The notes: a model not told the origin generated them from the sequence alone. Shown: positions 8,901 to 17,840, counted from the first letter of the stretch. The stretch: DNA of 44,131 nucleotides from an uncultured Prevotella sp. (GCA_900541335.1 UQJC01000013.1:1-44131); one strand, 5' to 3'. Program-made: numbers and translations.

Positions 8901-9094
8901 TCCTTGTTGGATGCGGCACGATAGCGCGTTCCTGAAGGATTGTGGATTGCGGTCACGGAAGCACCGATGACAGGCTGGTTGTTTTCATCCACGATCTGAC
9001 CCGTAACGGCAGAGGTGGTGACTTGGGCACTGGCGCAAATAGCAAAGGCAGGAGCAGTCAGTGCAGCCAACATGATTTTGGAAAACTGTTGCAT
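5927..9094 (-). CDS. TonB-dependent receptor, Oar-like outer-membrane protein
   Basis: This 1055-residue outer-membrane transporter has a signal peptide (about 1-23, ending CASAQ). A carboxypeptidase-regulatory-like beta-sandwich follows at about 28-115 (VTGQIVDENNQPVIGASV...). Next is the plug with the typical stretch ending TGGAINVVTKQGTN at about 235-248, then a long beta-barrel ending in an aromatic residue (VGVRLNF). The combination matches Oar-like receptors, which usually stand alone rather than beside a SusD lipoprotein; no SusD is present here. The substrate cannot be told from sequence, and the family has been linked to uptake or export of proteins and peptides. It is a single-gene unit bounded by a terminator and its own promoter. 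Confidence 0.9.
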   Translation of the reverse strand: MQQFSKIMLAALTAPAFAICASAQVTTSAVTGQIVDENNQPVIGASVTAIHNPSGTRYRAASNKDGRYTIQGMRTGGPYTIRISYIGYGEKVYDKLYLELGNATPINVNLTPKDNTLGEATVTGARKQKGGAAENYSIDQIENVPTVNRHVYDLVKNSPMAMTNKDGGITFAGSNNRYNSFQIDGVVMNDVFGLSSGGTNGGQTGANPISMDAIQEMQVVVAPFDVRQSGFTGGAINVVTKQGTNDTHASAYTFFNNQSMYGKYSALNDYKKMPMTQQFDRTYGGTLGGAIIKDKLFYFVSAEGKKESYPSAVYPGYTPQYITEATAKQIADKYNELTGFNENYGQRDIEQKSFGLLARVDWNINDQHKLALRYQHNDSFDDKYGSGSTSYRFNRSSYRQKNKTNSIVAELNSRFNDNLYNEFRASATFVRDEREVPYQGPTVRIMDIAGADGQSLLTANIGTDYSSGANKLDQDIYSFEDNLAWYKGDHTITFGTHNEFYRLKNLFIQASNGSWDYESLEDFMSDKPKSFTYKYTDPEVTGGNTKYAPVLKAGQFGFYAQDKWTVNRNFNATLGLRIDIPVTFNDPMVNPKFNEYSDKKGFGVHVGDMPGAKVLVSPRLGFNWYVDNEHRTLLRGGVGIFTGRVPFVWLSNAYNNTGMAMKGTTINRGDVPTLAKYGKNPMQAIKDNQGKGRADNPDIVTIDKDFKYPQVLRANLALEQMLPGDVKFTLEGVYSKTMNNVFFENLALENTGKQSYAVPGVQASAAPYYSNTKSDYYSIINLKNTNKGYTYSIAAQLEKRFAFGLDLSASYTFSRAKAVNDGKSSVASSNWKKNASVDSNSDKELGFSKFDTPHRILLQASYTSPKYLNGWMSTTIAVVYNGFSGSRYSLVMNDNRSTDFNGDSEAQNSLLYIPTEDELQKMNFKTEEDRKQFGQWIANDSYAKDHRGQFAERNSNLSKWEHQIDLHLAQHIHNVKGIGKLEFTFDIINFANMLNKKWGANYSVDWTYAPLKISKLTEDANGNKVAEFQYNKNNEPQKHNIFSRWHCQVGVRLNF

Positions 9095-9321
9095 ACTTCT
9101 TTTTTGAGGAGTAATTAGTAAAACAGGGTTGAAGTCTTCTATCCATTTACCGGGTTTTGTTACAAGATGAGGGATGCGTAGACGTGAAAACGATAGCAGA
9201 AAGCATCCGTCAAACTGTCCCGCTGGCCAGTACTGAATAAACTACCCGATTACCCTAACCCGATACGTGAATAAAACTTGCACAAAACGCAGAGAAACGG
9301 ATAAAAAACTTGTTTACACTG

Positions 9322-9329
9322 CAAAAGTA
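9322..9329 (-). promoter_or_regulatory. Candidate -7 element for the TonB receptor
   Basis: Read on the minus strand this is TACTTTTG (TAnnTTTG). No good -33 is visible. The implied leader is about 220 nt and contains a 6-bp stem, GGATGC/GCATCC, at 9172-9208. I see no recognisable riboswitch core. The remainder of 9095-9583 holds no gene I can support. Confidence 0.5.
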
Positions 9330-9501
9330 CTGCCAATATTTCGTATAACAGAGATGATATGGTTACGTTTCAACTAATTTCTATAGAATATTTAAGAGTG
9401 GACACTATACGGCACAAATTGGAGGGGGCAAACGGTGTTTGGGATGGGTAAAAGTTGTCGAATGGTGTGTATAGCTTCCTTCTTTGGTTCGTTCGATTAC
9501 A

Positions 9502-9543
9502 AAAAAGCGGCGAAGCAGTAGCGTAGTAGCTACTCCTTCGCCG
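9502..9543 (-). terminator. Terminator of the GH31 gene
   Basis: CGGCGAAG/CTTCGCCG forms an 8-bp stem, with six T residues following it on the minus strand. It lies 41 bp beyond the GH31 stop. Confidence 0.85.
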
Positions 9544-9583
9544 TTTATGCATTCACTTGGTGTGGGTGCCAAGTTTCGGATCG

Positions 9584-12500
9584 TTAGAAGCTAACCGTAC
9601 CCAAGTTGCGGTCAACGAGGATACCGTCCTTCATCTTCAAGTTGTACTTACCTGCCTTCTTGGCGCGGAACTTAATCACGAAGAGTTCCGGACTTCCTTC
9701 TTCGAGCAAGAAGTTGTTGCCGCGGTTGACAAAGGTCGGATAGAGTGCCTTGACACCATTGGTGTGCAAGCGGTCGTAGGTCAAGTTCACCATTTCCTTC
9801 ATACCCTTGAGTTCGGTGCCGAGGTACTCGAATTCGTCGGTATTGTAAGGCAGTGCGAAGCTGAGGCCGTTGACAGCATGGAGATCCTTACCCGTTACGG
9901 TGATTTCCACTACATCGCCTGCAGCGTAAGCCTTCTTGTTGGGCGTAAGTACCAAACTTCCTGTTACTTGATCGTTGTTGTTAGCTACACCACCGTCAAG
10001 TTCTACGGTTACACAGGAGATGTCGTAAGCGTCAATCAAACCATTCTTGTTGATGTCGCCCGCGCTGACGTAGTCAAAGTCGCCATCGCCCTTACGCAGA
10101 CCGGTATAGTTCATGTAGGACGTGAGATCGTTGTCGTCAATGCGCTTGTCGTGGTTGATGTCACCCTGGAGGAAAGGTTCGGTTCCTTCCTGACGGAAGA
10201 TGTACATCTCGCGGCCTGAAGCAAAGTTGCCTACAGCCTGGTCTACGTGCATCTTGAGGTAGCGCACTTCGGGATTGCCTGCAAAGCGGATGGTCTGTGT
10301 CTTACCATCGGTAGCCCAAGTGAAGGCCTCGGGCTGGCTCCAGTGTTGACGATCCGTACTGTAAGAGAGTGTACCCTTGATGAGCGTACCGTTGCCACCA
10401 TCCTCACGCGGGAGGTATTCGAGACGATCGAGCTTGTTGACCGAACGGAGGTCGATGGTCATGTCGAACGGAATGGCTTCGCCCTTACCCCACTTCGAAT
10501 GCCACATAGACTTTTCGTCAAAGTCGAAGAGCTTGTTGATGTCATTGCCTGGCTGGTTCTCGCAGGTAGTTTGAGCCTTGATGTCGCGTACAGCGAGTTC
10601 GAGCGGGTTGCTCAAAGTCGTAGCAGATACGGTGTTCCAATCAGAGTGGCCGTCCTTGTTAACTGAACGAACCTTGAAGGAATAAGTCGTTTCGGGTTTC
10701 AGACCGTCGAAGGTGAACTTTGTATCGCGGATGGTCGAATAGAGCATACCTTCAAACTCTACTTCATAGTAGTCAGCATTGGCTACCTTATCCCAAGTGG
10801 GAGTGAGGTCGAAGATGCCGATACCCTTTTCGGTGAAGCTAGCCTTCGGAGCCGTAAGGGCACCCGATTGTGTGCGCAAGCGGTCAGCCGGTGCAAAGGT
10901 AAAGCCATTGATCGTCACATTGACACCATTTTCGCTGACGTTGGTCTTAGCCAACTTGACGAGCAATTGTGCATTCTTGGTGATGACCTTCTTAGCAGCT
11001 TCAGAACCTGGTGTTGAGAAGCGGTTGAGGTTGGGAGTAGCGTGGTAGAAGTAAACATTCTCGCCCTTTTCGAAGGCTTCGAGTGAAGTCACTTCCTGAA
11101 GCTTAACACTCTTCTTACCCACCTTGGCAACTACCTTCTTGGGAGCAGCAGTAACGTTGATGCGGAACTCTGTCAGCTTGTTGAGTTCGTTGCCGGTAAA
11201 GTTGCCGATAGCCGGTTCTACCTGGATGGTCAGTTTATCCTTTTCTACTTGCGTAGTCAGGGCTGTACGCATGCTTTGACCACTGAGGTAGGCTTGAGTC
11301 TTACCGTCGTCGTCGTATTCCGTAAATTGCGTGCCTTCTGCAGCATAGATTTCGTAAGCGCGGTAGTCCTTACGGATTTCAGACGGTGTGTTGTTGGGGT
11401 TGGTCATGGGGATGATTGCATCAGCCTTGACAAATACGGGAAGTTTCCAGATGGGAGCTTCGTAATTGTTGATAATGCGTCCGCCGCTGTATACATCGCC
11501 ATTGTAATAGTCAACCCAGTTTCCTTCGGGTAAGTAGATACCGTTACGGATGTCATTGCCTTCCTTGTCCATTTGCGTGTCCTTATAGATAGGCGCTACG
11601 AGGAAGCTCGGACCGAAGAGGAACTGATATTGCGTAGCTGTGCCCAGCGTATAGTCGTTGGGATAGTCAAGGAACATGGCGCGAACCATCGGCTTGCCGT
11701 CTACAGCCTCGCGTGCGATGGTGTAAGTGTAAGGCATGAGTTCGCTCTTCAATTTCAAGTACGAGCGGTTGATGCTGGTAGCGGGTTCACCCAATACTTC
11801 CGGATATTTCGGATTTGAACCCCAACCATCCATGTTGAGTTCCATTGGGGTAAAGGTCTTCCACTGGAATTCACGGACATTGACTGGCATGTTTTTGCCA
11901 CCAAAGATACCGTCGACATCCGAAGTGATGTTGGGCTGGCCTGAAAGTCCAGAACCGATGAAGGTCGGGATGTGGAAACGGATATATTCCCAGTCACCAC
12001 CCGTTTGGTCACCACTCCAGATACCGGCATAGCGCTGTGTACCAGCCCAGCCGTCGAGTGAAATGATAAAGGGACGGGCGTTTGAACCATAATAAGGCAT
12101 GATTTCACCTACGTCAGCCACACCGTTAAGGCCGAACGAGTAGCCGGCACCTACCCAAGCTACGTCCGTCTTGAGTACACGTACTCCGGCATCGCGTACT
12201 TCCTTTACAATGTCACGTTGAAGCAAGGCCTCGATACCTTCCTTCGGGTGAAGGTCACTCTGTGTCCAAAGACCAATTTCTACACCTTTCGAACGGGCAT
12301 AGTCACCAAACTCCTTGAGGTTTTGGATGTTGCCGTCGAGTGTGGAGGTCTGGCCATAACCTGCTCCGTAACCATCGTTGGGGAGGAACCAGCCGAGAGG
12401 CATGTCGTTCTTGAAGTAACGGTCGATGGCAGCACGTGCAGAGAACTGGTAGTTGTTTTTCTCGCCGTTTAGGCTTTCCTTGATACCACCATTGTCTTTT

Positions 12501-13456
12501 TGGCTTTCGTTGTAACGTTTGCCGTCTTCATAGAGCATGAAGCCCTTCGGATCTTCCTTCCAGTAGTCGCGGTTGTAAGCGTTGAGGTGACCCTGATAGA
12601 AACCAAACTTGGGGAGCAATACGGGATTACCCGTGAGTTGGTAGAAGTCGTTAAGCAGTTCGACGGGTTTCTCATTGACCATGATGAATGCGTCGAGGTA
12701 AGCTTCCTGGTGTGAAAGAATTACCTTGCCTGCTTCGGTTGCACCGAAGTCATAGCGGCCAGGCTTGAACGTATGCCACAACAGACCGTAGCCCTTCGTA
12801 CTCCAATAGAAAGGAGTCGGTGAGGCAACACCACCATCCACCCAGTTGTTGGTGTTTTCAATGGCAATCGCCTTTCCCTTATGTGAGAAGCGTCCGTTTT
12901 GCACGCCACCGCCGTAGAAATATTCGTTGTCACGAGCCTTAAATGTCAGGGTAGTTCCATTCTTGTCGAAGGCAACAGGAGCAACACTTTCGATAACAGC
13001 TTTGCCCGTGCGCTTGTTGGTGACAGTCATCAAGCCGTTACGCTTGTCTAAACTCACACAGATTTTACCAGTTGCAATTTGGATGGTTGCATTGTCTGTT
13101 TGAACGTCTACTCCCATTGTAGCGCGACGTGCTGAATTGGCCAAAATAGTTGCAGGAGGGGTGGCCTGTGGGTCGCGAACGATGCCGCCTTTGTCGTCAC
13201 GGAAAAGGCGGAAGATGTTTTCGCCGTAGAAATCCATTGTCAGGCGTTTGCCGTCTGCATAGGTAATTTCTACTGTCGTAGGATTGATCTTTTCAGCTTT
13301 GCTGATGGGGTGATTGACAGCGTCTTGCTGCTGGGTAATGCCTGCCGCCAGCGGGAGAGCTTGAGCAGTTTGGTTACCAAAGGTCAAACCCGCTACGGCA
13401 AGAGGCAATGCCATTACCAATGTAGCGCGTGACTTGTTTTTCTTTTGTTTACTCAT
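9584..13456 (-). CDS. Modular GH31 glycosidase with FN3, F5/8C, dockerin-like and cohesin-like domains
   Basis: The protein has 1290 residues from MSKQKKNKSRATL; an in-frame ATG 39 nt upstream only adds residues before the signal peptide. The order is: signal peptide (about 1-33, ending TAQA); GH31 N-terminal beta-sandwich; TIM barrel with candidate nucleophile Asp431 in KTDVAW and acid/base Asp483 in WSGDQTG; C-terminal beta domains; FN3 at about 868-950; F5/8C-type (CBM32-like) module at about 955-1090; a dockerin-like pair (DINHDKRIDDND and DINKNGLIDAYD) at about 1094-1155; and a cohesin-like domain at about 1160-1290. KTDVAWVGAGYSF differs from the WxDMNE motif of GH31 alpha-glucosidases and resembles, from memory, the subgroup of alpha-N-acetylgalactosaminidases acting on mucin glycans. 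GH31 is firm; that substrate is a hypothesis. Confidence 0.9.
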   Translation of the reverse strand: MSKQKKNKSRATLVMALPLAVAGLTFGNQTAQALPLAAGITQQQDAVNHPISKAEKINPTTVEITYADGKRLTMDFYGENIFRLFRDDKGGIVRDPQATPPATILANSARRATMGVDVQTDNATIQIATGKICVSLDKRNGLMTVTNKRTGKAVIESVAPVAFDKNGTTLTFKARDNEYFYGGGVQNGRFSHKGKAIAIENTNNWVDGGVASPTPFYWSTKGYGLLWHTFKPGRYDFGATEAGKVILSHQEAYLDAFIMVNEKPVELLNDFYQLTGNPVLLPKFGFYQGHLNAYNRDYWKEDPKGFMLYEDGKRYNESQKDNGGIKESLNGEKNNYQFSARAAIDRYFKNDMPLGWFLPNDGYGAGYGQTSTLDGNIQNLKEFGDYARSKGVEIGLWTQSDLHPKEGIEALLQRDIVKEVRDAGVRVLKTDVAWVGAGYSFGLNGVADVGEIMPYYGSNARPFIISLDGWAGTQRYAGIWSGDQTGGDWEYIRFHIPTFIGSGLSGQPNITSDVDGIFGGKNMPVNVREFQWKTFTPMELNMDGWGSNPKYPEVLGEPATSINRSYLKLKSELMPYTYTIAREAVDGKPMVRAMFLDYPNDYTLGTATQYQFLFGPSFLVAPIYKDTQMDKEGNDIRNGIYLPEGNWVDYYNGDVYSGGRIINNYEAPIWKLPVFVKADAIIPMTNPNNTPSEIRKDYRAYEIYAAEGTQFTEYDDDGKTQAYLSGQSMRTALTTQVEKDKLTIQVEPAIGNFTGNELNKLTEFRINVTAAPKKVVAKVGKKSVKLQEVTSLEAFEKGENVYFYHATPNLNRFSTPGSEAAKKVITKNAQLLVKLAKTNVSENGVNVTINGFTFAPADRLRTQSGALTAPKASFTEKGIGIFDLTPTWDKVANADYYEVEFEGMLYSTIRDTKFTFDGLKPETTYSFKVRSVNKDGHSDWNTVSATTLSNPLELAVRDIKAQTTCENQPGNDINKLFDFDEKSMWHSKWGKGEAIPFDMTIDLRSVNKLDRLEYLPREDGGNGTLIKGTLSYSTDRQHWSQPEAFTWATDGKTQTIRFAGNPEVRYLKMHVDQAVGNFASGREMYIFRQEGTEPFLQGDINHDKRIDDNDLTSYMNYTGLRKGDGDFDYVSAGDINKNGLIDAYDISCVTVELDGGVANNNDQVTGSLVLTPNKKAYAAGDVVEITVTGKDLHAVNGLSFALPYNTDEFEYLGTELKGMKEMVNLTYDRLHTNGVKALYPTFVNRGNNFLLEEGSPELFVIKFRAKKAGKYNLKMKDGILVDRNLGTVSF

Positions 13457-13587
13457 AAGAATAAATCGATAGGTTGCTTGATAAATGAGAAGCAAATGGA
13501 AAGATTGGAGAAGGAATCACAGCCGTGTTTAGCTTCTTTATGGGAACAAGCAGGTTTTGTGGCTGTGATCCTGTTGAATATTCGCAA

Positions 13588-13595
13588 CAAAAGTA
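13588..13595 (-). promoter_or_regulatory. Candidate -7 element for the GH31 gene
   Basis: TACTTTTG on the minus strand, about 130 nt before the GH31 start. No clear TTTG lies 19-21 nt upstream. Confidence 0.5.
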
Positions 13596-13611
13596 CTTAT
13601 TTCTTGATAAG

Positions 13612-13645
13612 AAAAGGGAGTTTCACTACGCTGAAACTCCCTTTT
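13612..13645 (-). terminator. Terminator of menA
   Basis: A 14-bp perfect stem, AAAAGGGAGTTTCA/TGAAACTCCCTTTT with a 6-nt loop, lies just beyond the menA stop. It sits immediately upstream of the GH31 promoter. Confidence 0.85.
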
Positions 13646-13656
13646 CCAAAAGCTTT

Positions 13657-14580
13657 TTAATAACCCAACCCCTCAAGCAGGAAAGCAATAACCACTAAGA
13701 GGGCAAAGGTTAGCATGTTGCGTGAGGTAAAACCAAGGATGCGGTTGAGCGCACGCCCTTGATGGATTTGTACCATCTTGCGCCAGGTAAGGTAATGAGG
13801 CAAGAGGTAAAATAAGGGCAAGATGGCTACCCATAGATGTCCGTAAAGAGCTATCATAGCCACAGCGATATAGCCTGCTATGCCTTGTAGCAGATAGAAA
13901 AGCGAACCAAACTTTTCACCCCACACGACAATGAGGGTACGTTTGCCGCTGAGGAGGTCTTGCTCACGGTCGCGGTAGTTATTGAGTACCAAAAGGGTGT
14001 CGGTTACCAGTCCACAAGCTGCTGCCAACCACCAGACGGATGGGGTAAGGGTACCCGTTTGTACGTAGTAGGTGCCGCAAACGGGCACGAAGCCAAAGAA
14101 GACCCATACCAGCAGGTCGCCACAACCATTGTAGGAGAGTAGGGTCGTGTAGAGAAAAGCAAAGACCACACAAGCTAAGCCCAATCCAATCAAAACCATG
14201 CCGCCATAGGGCAACAATCCGCAACCGGTTGCGCAGGCGGCAAGCAATGTGACAAAGATTCCTCGTTGCATTGCCTGTGGGGTAATCCATCCCTGTGCAC
14301 AAGCACGTTCGGGACCCAGTCGGTCTTCGCGGTCACTCCCCTTACGGAAGTCAAAGAGGTCGTTAATAAAGTTGGCCGCAATCTGCATTAAGGCTGCAAA
14401 AAGGCAGCAAAGCAGGGCAGGCTTCCCTTGTGCTCCTCCTTCAGCATAAGCCAAAGCTGTAGCTGTGAGCACCGGGATAAGAGCGGCAGTCAGCGTTTTC
14501 GGACGGGAAGCCAAAAACCAAGCATACAGACTGTTGGGACGTGGAGCAGAAGGTTGAGGAGAAATCGGAGAGTTTTGCAT
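13657..14580 (-). CDS. menA: 1,4-dihydroxy-2-naphthoate polyprenyltransferase
   Basis: MenA attaches the polyprenyl tail to 1,4-dihydroxy-2-naphthoate in menaquinone synthesis, in the inner membrane. This 307-residue protein has the UbiA-family hydrophobic profile of eight or so membrane segments. Both Asp-rich prenyl-diphosphate motifs are present: NFINDLFDFRKGSDRED (N73, D74, D77 and later acidic residues) and NNYRDREQD in the second half. The rest of the men pathway is not in this window. The residues before SRPKTL are Pro/Ser-rich, so the true start could be slightly later. A soluble exported protein precedes it 84 bp upstream on the same strand. Confidence 0.93.
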   Translation of the reverse strand: MQNSPISPQPSAPRPNSLYAWFLASRPKTLTAALIPVLTATALAYAEGGAQGKPALLCCLFAALMQIAANFINDLFDFRKGSDREDRLGPERACAQGWITPQAMQRGIFVTLLAACATGCGLLPYGGMVLIGLGLACVVFAFLYTTLLSYNGCGDLLVWVFFGFVPVCGTYYVQTGTLTPSVWWLAAACGLVTDTLLVLNNYRDREQDLLSGKRTLIVVWGEKFGSLFYLLQGIAGYIAVAMIALYGHLWVAILPLFYLLPHYLTWRKMVQIHQGRALNRILGFTSRNMLTFALLVVIAFLLEGLGY

Positions 14581-14664
14581 GAGAAGAAAAAGAGTAGAAA
14601 GGTCGAGAGGAATGGATGATACGAACAGTAAATAACTCGCTTGGGGAGCGAATAGCCCGCTTGT

Positions 14665-15312
14665 TTATAAGTATTCCAGCAGTTGAACCAGCGACTTCGG
14701 GTCTTTCCAACTCCAGAAACGGTCCTTCATCAGTTCCTTGAAATCTGCTTGTTTTTCTTTGCGTACAAAGGGCTTGAAGTCCGACTCATTGGCAGGAATA
14801 ATTGTTCCCTGAATGCTGAAATAGTATTTGTCCATCAAGGGGATGCCGAGGTCATCGTCACGTTTGTCTTCGTTCATGTTCATGAATACATTGAAGTCCG
14901 ACATTTCAAAGAAGTCCATACCCGCTCCTCCGCTTTCTTCTTCGCGGTAGCGCGTCATGTTGACGGTTGTTTTGCAGAGCAGGTAGTTGTAATCTTTCTT
15001 TGCTACTACGCGTGCCATGACAGAGTCAACCTTTACAAATTCTACGCTGTCTCCAAAGGTTACACCGAAGATGCCCTTTGTGAAAGCACGCATGATTTTG
15101 CCGTTTTCCATATACACCAAGGAGGCATCCTTGAGGTAGATGTTAGCCTTGGCTTCTACTTTTCTGCCAAACGACTGGCGTATCTTGGCATCTTGAAATT
15201 CAGGATAGAGAAATACCGAACGGCTACGTTTCACTTGTTGGCTTAATTGAGCAGAAACGGTAGAGGTACATGCCAATAGCAATGTAAAGAGAAGAATGAG
15301 TGTCTTTTGCAT
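14665..15312 (-). CDS. Exported protein of unknown function
   Basis: The 215-residue protein has a clear signal peptide (MQKTLILLFTLLLACTSTVSAQ, about 1-22). The cysteine in it is not in a lipobox, so I expect a periplasmic or surface protein. The mature part is mixed alpha/beta with an acidic patch around EDKRDDD and a conserved-looking C-terminus (FWSWKDPKSLVQLLEYL). I do not recognise a named family. It lies between the cytidylate-kinase-like gene and menA on the same strand. Confidence 0.75.
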   Translation of the reverse strand: MQKTLILLFTLLLACTSTVSAQLSQQVKRSRSVFLYPEFQDAKIRQSFGRKVEAKANIYLKDASLVYMENGKIMRAFTKGIFGVTFGDSVEFVKVDSVMARVVAKKDYNYLLCKTTVNMTRYREEESGGAGMDFFEMSDFNVFMNMNEDKRDDDLGIPLMDKYYFSIQGTIIPANESDFKPFVRKEKQADFKELMKDRFWSWKDPKSLVQLLEYL

Positions 15313-15474
15313 AAGGCGATAATGTTTAGTTGTGTGTATGAGGTGTGAGCTGTCCCAAACAGCGTGGGCAGTTGTGTTAACAGGGGTGGGGGAGCTTTTT
15401 TGTGGAGTTTTCGAATGGTTGCCCCCTTTCCCCTGGAAATCACTCTTTTGTGGAACAGCTTGCTTTAGAGTCTG

Positions 15475-16095
15475 TTAGCGTCCCAACTTCTTGATGACAA
15501 AGTCTTTGATAAAAGCGGCCGTAGCCTCGATGCCAAGCACCGAAGAGTTGATGCAGAGATGGTAGGTACTGGCTGCTCCCCAAGTGCCCGAACTATAGAA
15601 GTTATAGAAGTCCGCACGTTCGCGGTCTCCTTTTTCCATTTTCTCAATCGCCTCTTGTTCGTTACAGCCTAAGTGTTCGCAGATGCGGCGGATGCGGTCT
15701 TCGCGATTGGCTGTGATAAAGACATTGACACAACGCGGATGATCGCGTAACACATAGTCCGCACAACGGCCAATAAAGATGCACGAATGTTCTGATGCCG
15801 CTTTACGGATGGCATCACTTTGAATGCGGAAGAGGTTCTCGTTGGACAATTCATTATGATAGAACGTATCGCCGCCTCCTACAAAGGGGATGATGTTTCC
15901 CAAGGTGCGGAAGAAGTTGTTCTTTTCGTCACTGCGTTCGAATATTTCGGGACAGAATCCACATTCTTTAGCAGCGAGGAGTAGAATCTCACGGTCATAG
16001 TAAGCAATGTCTAAATCCTGGGCAAGCCAATGTCCGATGGCACGACCGCCGCTTCCGAGCGAACGGCCGATATTGATTACATAGGGATTAGTCAT
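15475..16095 (-). CDS. Cytidylate kinase-like family protein
   Basis: This 206-residue P-loop-fold protein resembles the cytidylate-kinase-like family common in anaerobes. The N-terminus INIGRSLGSGGRAIG (about 7-21) stands in for the kinase P-loop but lacks the classic GxxGxGK[ST], as is usual for this family. An arginine-rich lid-like stretch, NREDRIRRICEH, lies near residue 130. The biological substrate is unknown, and it should not be taken as the essential CMP kinase. It is 64 bp downstream of the MATE gene on the same strand and may be cotranscribed. Confidence 0.82.
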   Translation of the reverse strand: MTNPYVINIGRSLGSGGRAIGHWLAQDLDIAYYDREILLLAAKECGFCPEIFERSDEKNNFFRTLGNIIPFVGGGDTFYHNELSNENLFRIQSDAIRKAASEHSCIFIGRCADYVLRDHPRCVNVFITANREDRIRRICEHLGCNEQEAIEKMEKGDRERADFYNFYSSGTWGAASTYHLCINSSVLGIEATAAFIKDFVIKKLGR

Positions 16096-16159
16096 AGGTT
16101 GGGGGGATTTTAATGAGGTTATTATCCGAGGTTAGTTGAGGCGAAGGAGGGAGAGCTTT

Positions 16160-17533
16160 TTACCCCATCGCACTCGTATTCGCTTTAAATTTCTTGACCT
16201 GCATTGTCAGGAGGGTTATCGCTAGGATGGAAGCCAGTCCGTCGGCAACAGGTGCCGCGTGCCACAAACCTTCAAGCGGGTCGGAAAACACGTGGGGGAG
16301 AATTAAAATAGCGGGCACCAAGAAGATCAACTGACGGGTGAGCGAAAGAAAAATACTCTTTCCCGCGTAGCCGATACTTTGGAAGAAAGCTGTCGAAACA
16401 ATCTGTATGCCCACAATAGGAAACATCATGACCAGGCATTCCAGCGCATGGGCAGCCATGGCAATCAGTTCAGGAGAATCTTTGGCAAAGAGTGTGACAA
16501 TCGGAGTCGAGAAGAAGGTGCCCACGATAAATCCTAACAGGGTGATGAGGCTACCGCCAATCAAGGCGAGTTTGAGCACCTCGATTACACGATCATAGCG
16601 TTTGGCACCGAAGTTGTAGCCGGCAATGGGCTGCATGCCTTGGTTCAGTCCGATGACAACCATCACGATAAAGAGAATCAAGCGGTTGCAAATGCCAAAA
16701 GCTCCCACTGCCATGTCTCCGCCATACGTCGTCAGGCTGCGCGTCATCATCGCTGCTACAAGACAGGCACATAGGTTAATGAGAAACTGGGGCAAACCGA
16801 CGAGTAGGGACTCGCGTACGATGCGCCCATCAAAGCCTAAGGTTTGTCGATCCAGGTGAACCAAATCTTTGGGATTCATAAAAAGGCGGAACTGCCAGCC
16901 CAACATCACGACCTGAGCAAGTACGGTGGCCAGAGCGGCTCCTTCAATGCCCCAGTCCCACACGAAGATAAAGATGGGAGCTAAGATGCAGTTGAGTATC
17001 ACCGTGCCGAAGGTGGCATACATAGCCTTTTGCGGACGGTTCGTCGAACGGAGCATGGCGTTGAGTCCGAAGTAGAGATGCGTGATGACATTACCCAGAA
17101 GAATCACGTGCATAAAGCTGCGTGCATAGGGTAAAGTGACTTCGCTGGCTCCGAAGAAACGCAGAATGGGGTCGATAAAGACAAGTAATACGATGCCCAG
17201 CAACACGCCCATGGTCAAATTCATCAACACCACGTTGCCCAGAATCTTTTGCGCTGTGCCGTAATCCTTCTGGCCCAACTTAACGCTCATCAATGTAGCC
17301 GCACCTACACCAACCATAGCACCAAAGGCAGCGGTCAATGACATGAGGGGAGCTGTGAGTGCCAATCCCATGATGGCTTCAGGGCCGACACCCTGTCCGA
17401 TAAAGATGCCATCAATGACATTATAGACTGATGAAGCCGCCATAGCGACGATAGCAGGGACTGCATATTGCCACAAGAGCGGGGCAACGGGCTTTTCTGT
17501 CAATACATTAAAAGCGTTTGTTGATTGTTCCAT
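16160..17533 (-). CDS. MATE family efflux transporter (first copy)
   Basis: This 457-residue inner-membrane antiporter has about twelve predicted membrane helices in two MatE halves. The N-terminal half begins LLWQYAVPAIVAMAASSVYNVIDGIFIGQGVGPEAIMG, typical of the MepA/DinF-like branch that exports cationic drugs or metabolites. GNVITHLYFGLNAMLRSTNRPQKAM is a further conserved MATE stretch. The substrate is unknown. It is more like MepA-type proteins than the NorM-type copy at 32288, so the two are not a recent duplication. Confidence 0.92.
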   Translation of the reverse strand: MEQSTNAFNVLTEKPVAPLLWQYAVPAIVAMAASSVYNVIDGIFIGQGVGPEAIMGLALTAPLMSLTAAFGAMVGVGAATLMSVKLGQKDYGTAQKILGNVVLMNLTMGVLLGIVLLVFIDPILRFFGASEVTLPYARSFMHVILLGNVITHLYFGLNAMLRSTNRPQKAMYATFGTVILNCILAPIFIFVWDWGIEGAALATVLAQVVMLGWQFRLFMNPKDLVHLDRQTLGFDGRIVRESLLVGLPQFLINLCACLVAAMMTRSLTTYGGDMAVGAFGICNRLILFIVMVVIGLNQGMQPIAGYNFGAKRYDRVIEVLKLALIGGSLITLLGFIVGTFFSTPIVTLFAKDSPELIAMAAHALECLVMMFPIVGIQIVSTAFFQSIGYAGKSIFLSLTRQLIFLVPAILILPHVFSDPLEGLWHAAPVADGLASILAITLLTMQVKKFKANTSAMG

Positions 17534-17590
17534 TCGAGACGTTTATTGTGTTGCTTGAGGGACGGCATTCCCTCTGAATTGAATCGTGAG

Positions 17591-17598
17591 CAAAGGTA
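17591..17598 (-). promoter_or_regulatory. Candidate -7 element for the first MATE gene
   Basis: TACCTTTG on the minus strand, 58 bp before the start codon. The -33 is weak. Apart from this and the hairpin at 17749-17799, the 307-bp gap holds nothing I can identify. Confidence 0.6.
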
Positions 17599-17748
17599 GC
17601 AAAAGTTTGATTCTCCTCTTCATTCGCTGACGAAGAGTTAGGCAAAGTAGAAGATGAACCTATTTTCTGTTTCAAGCTGTAGGATTTACCGTTTGCAGTT
17701 CTCTTTATTCAAGTCTACTTCAATCCATGAAGTATGGACGAAACAATA

Positions 17749-17799
17749 ATAACCTTTTAGGGTTGCCTCCTGCAATAGGAAACAACCCTAAAAGGTTAT
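17749..17799. terminator. Terminator of the sigma-factor operon
   Basis: A 17-bp perfect stem, ATAACCTTTTAGGGTTG/CAACCCTAAAAGGTTAT, lies 41 bp beyond the barrel gene stop. Confidence 0.8.
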
Positions 17800-17840
17800 A
17801 GCTCAAAAATATAGGGGCGATAATAATTGTATGAACTGCT

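Noticed and set aside
9095..9329. Cobalamin or other riboswitch in the TonB receptor leader
   Set aside because: Only a 6-bp stem is visible; the conserved B12-box and core sequences were not found.
9370..9552. 60-residue minus-strand frame before the TonB receptor promoter
   Set aside because: Begins inside the GH31 terminator hairpin, low complexity, no domain.
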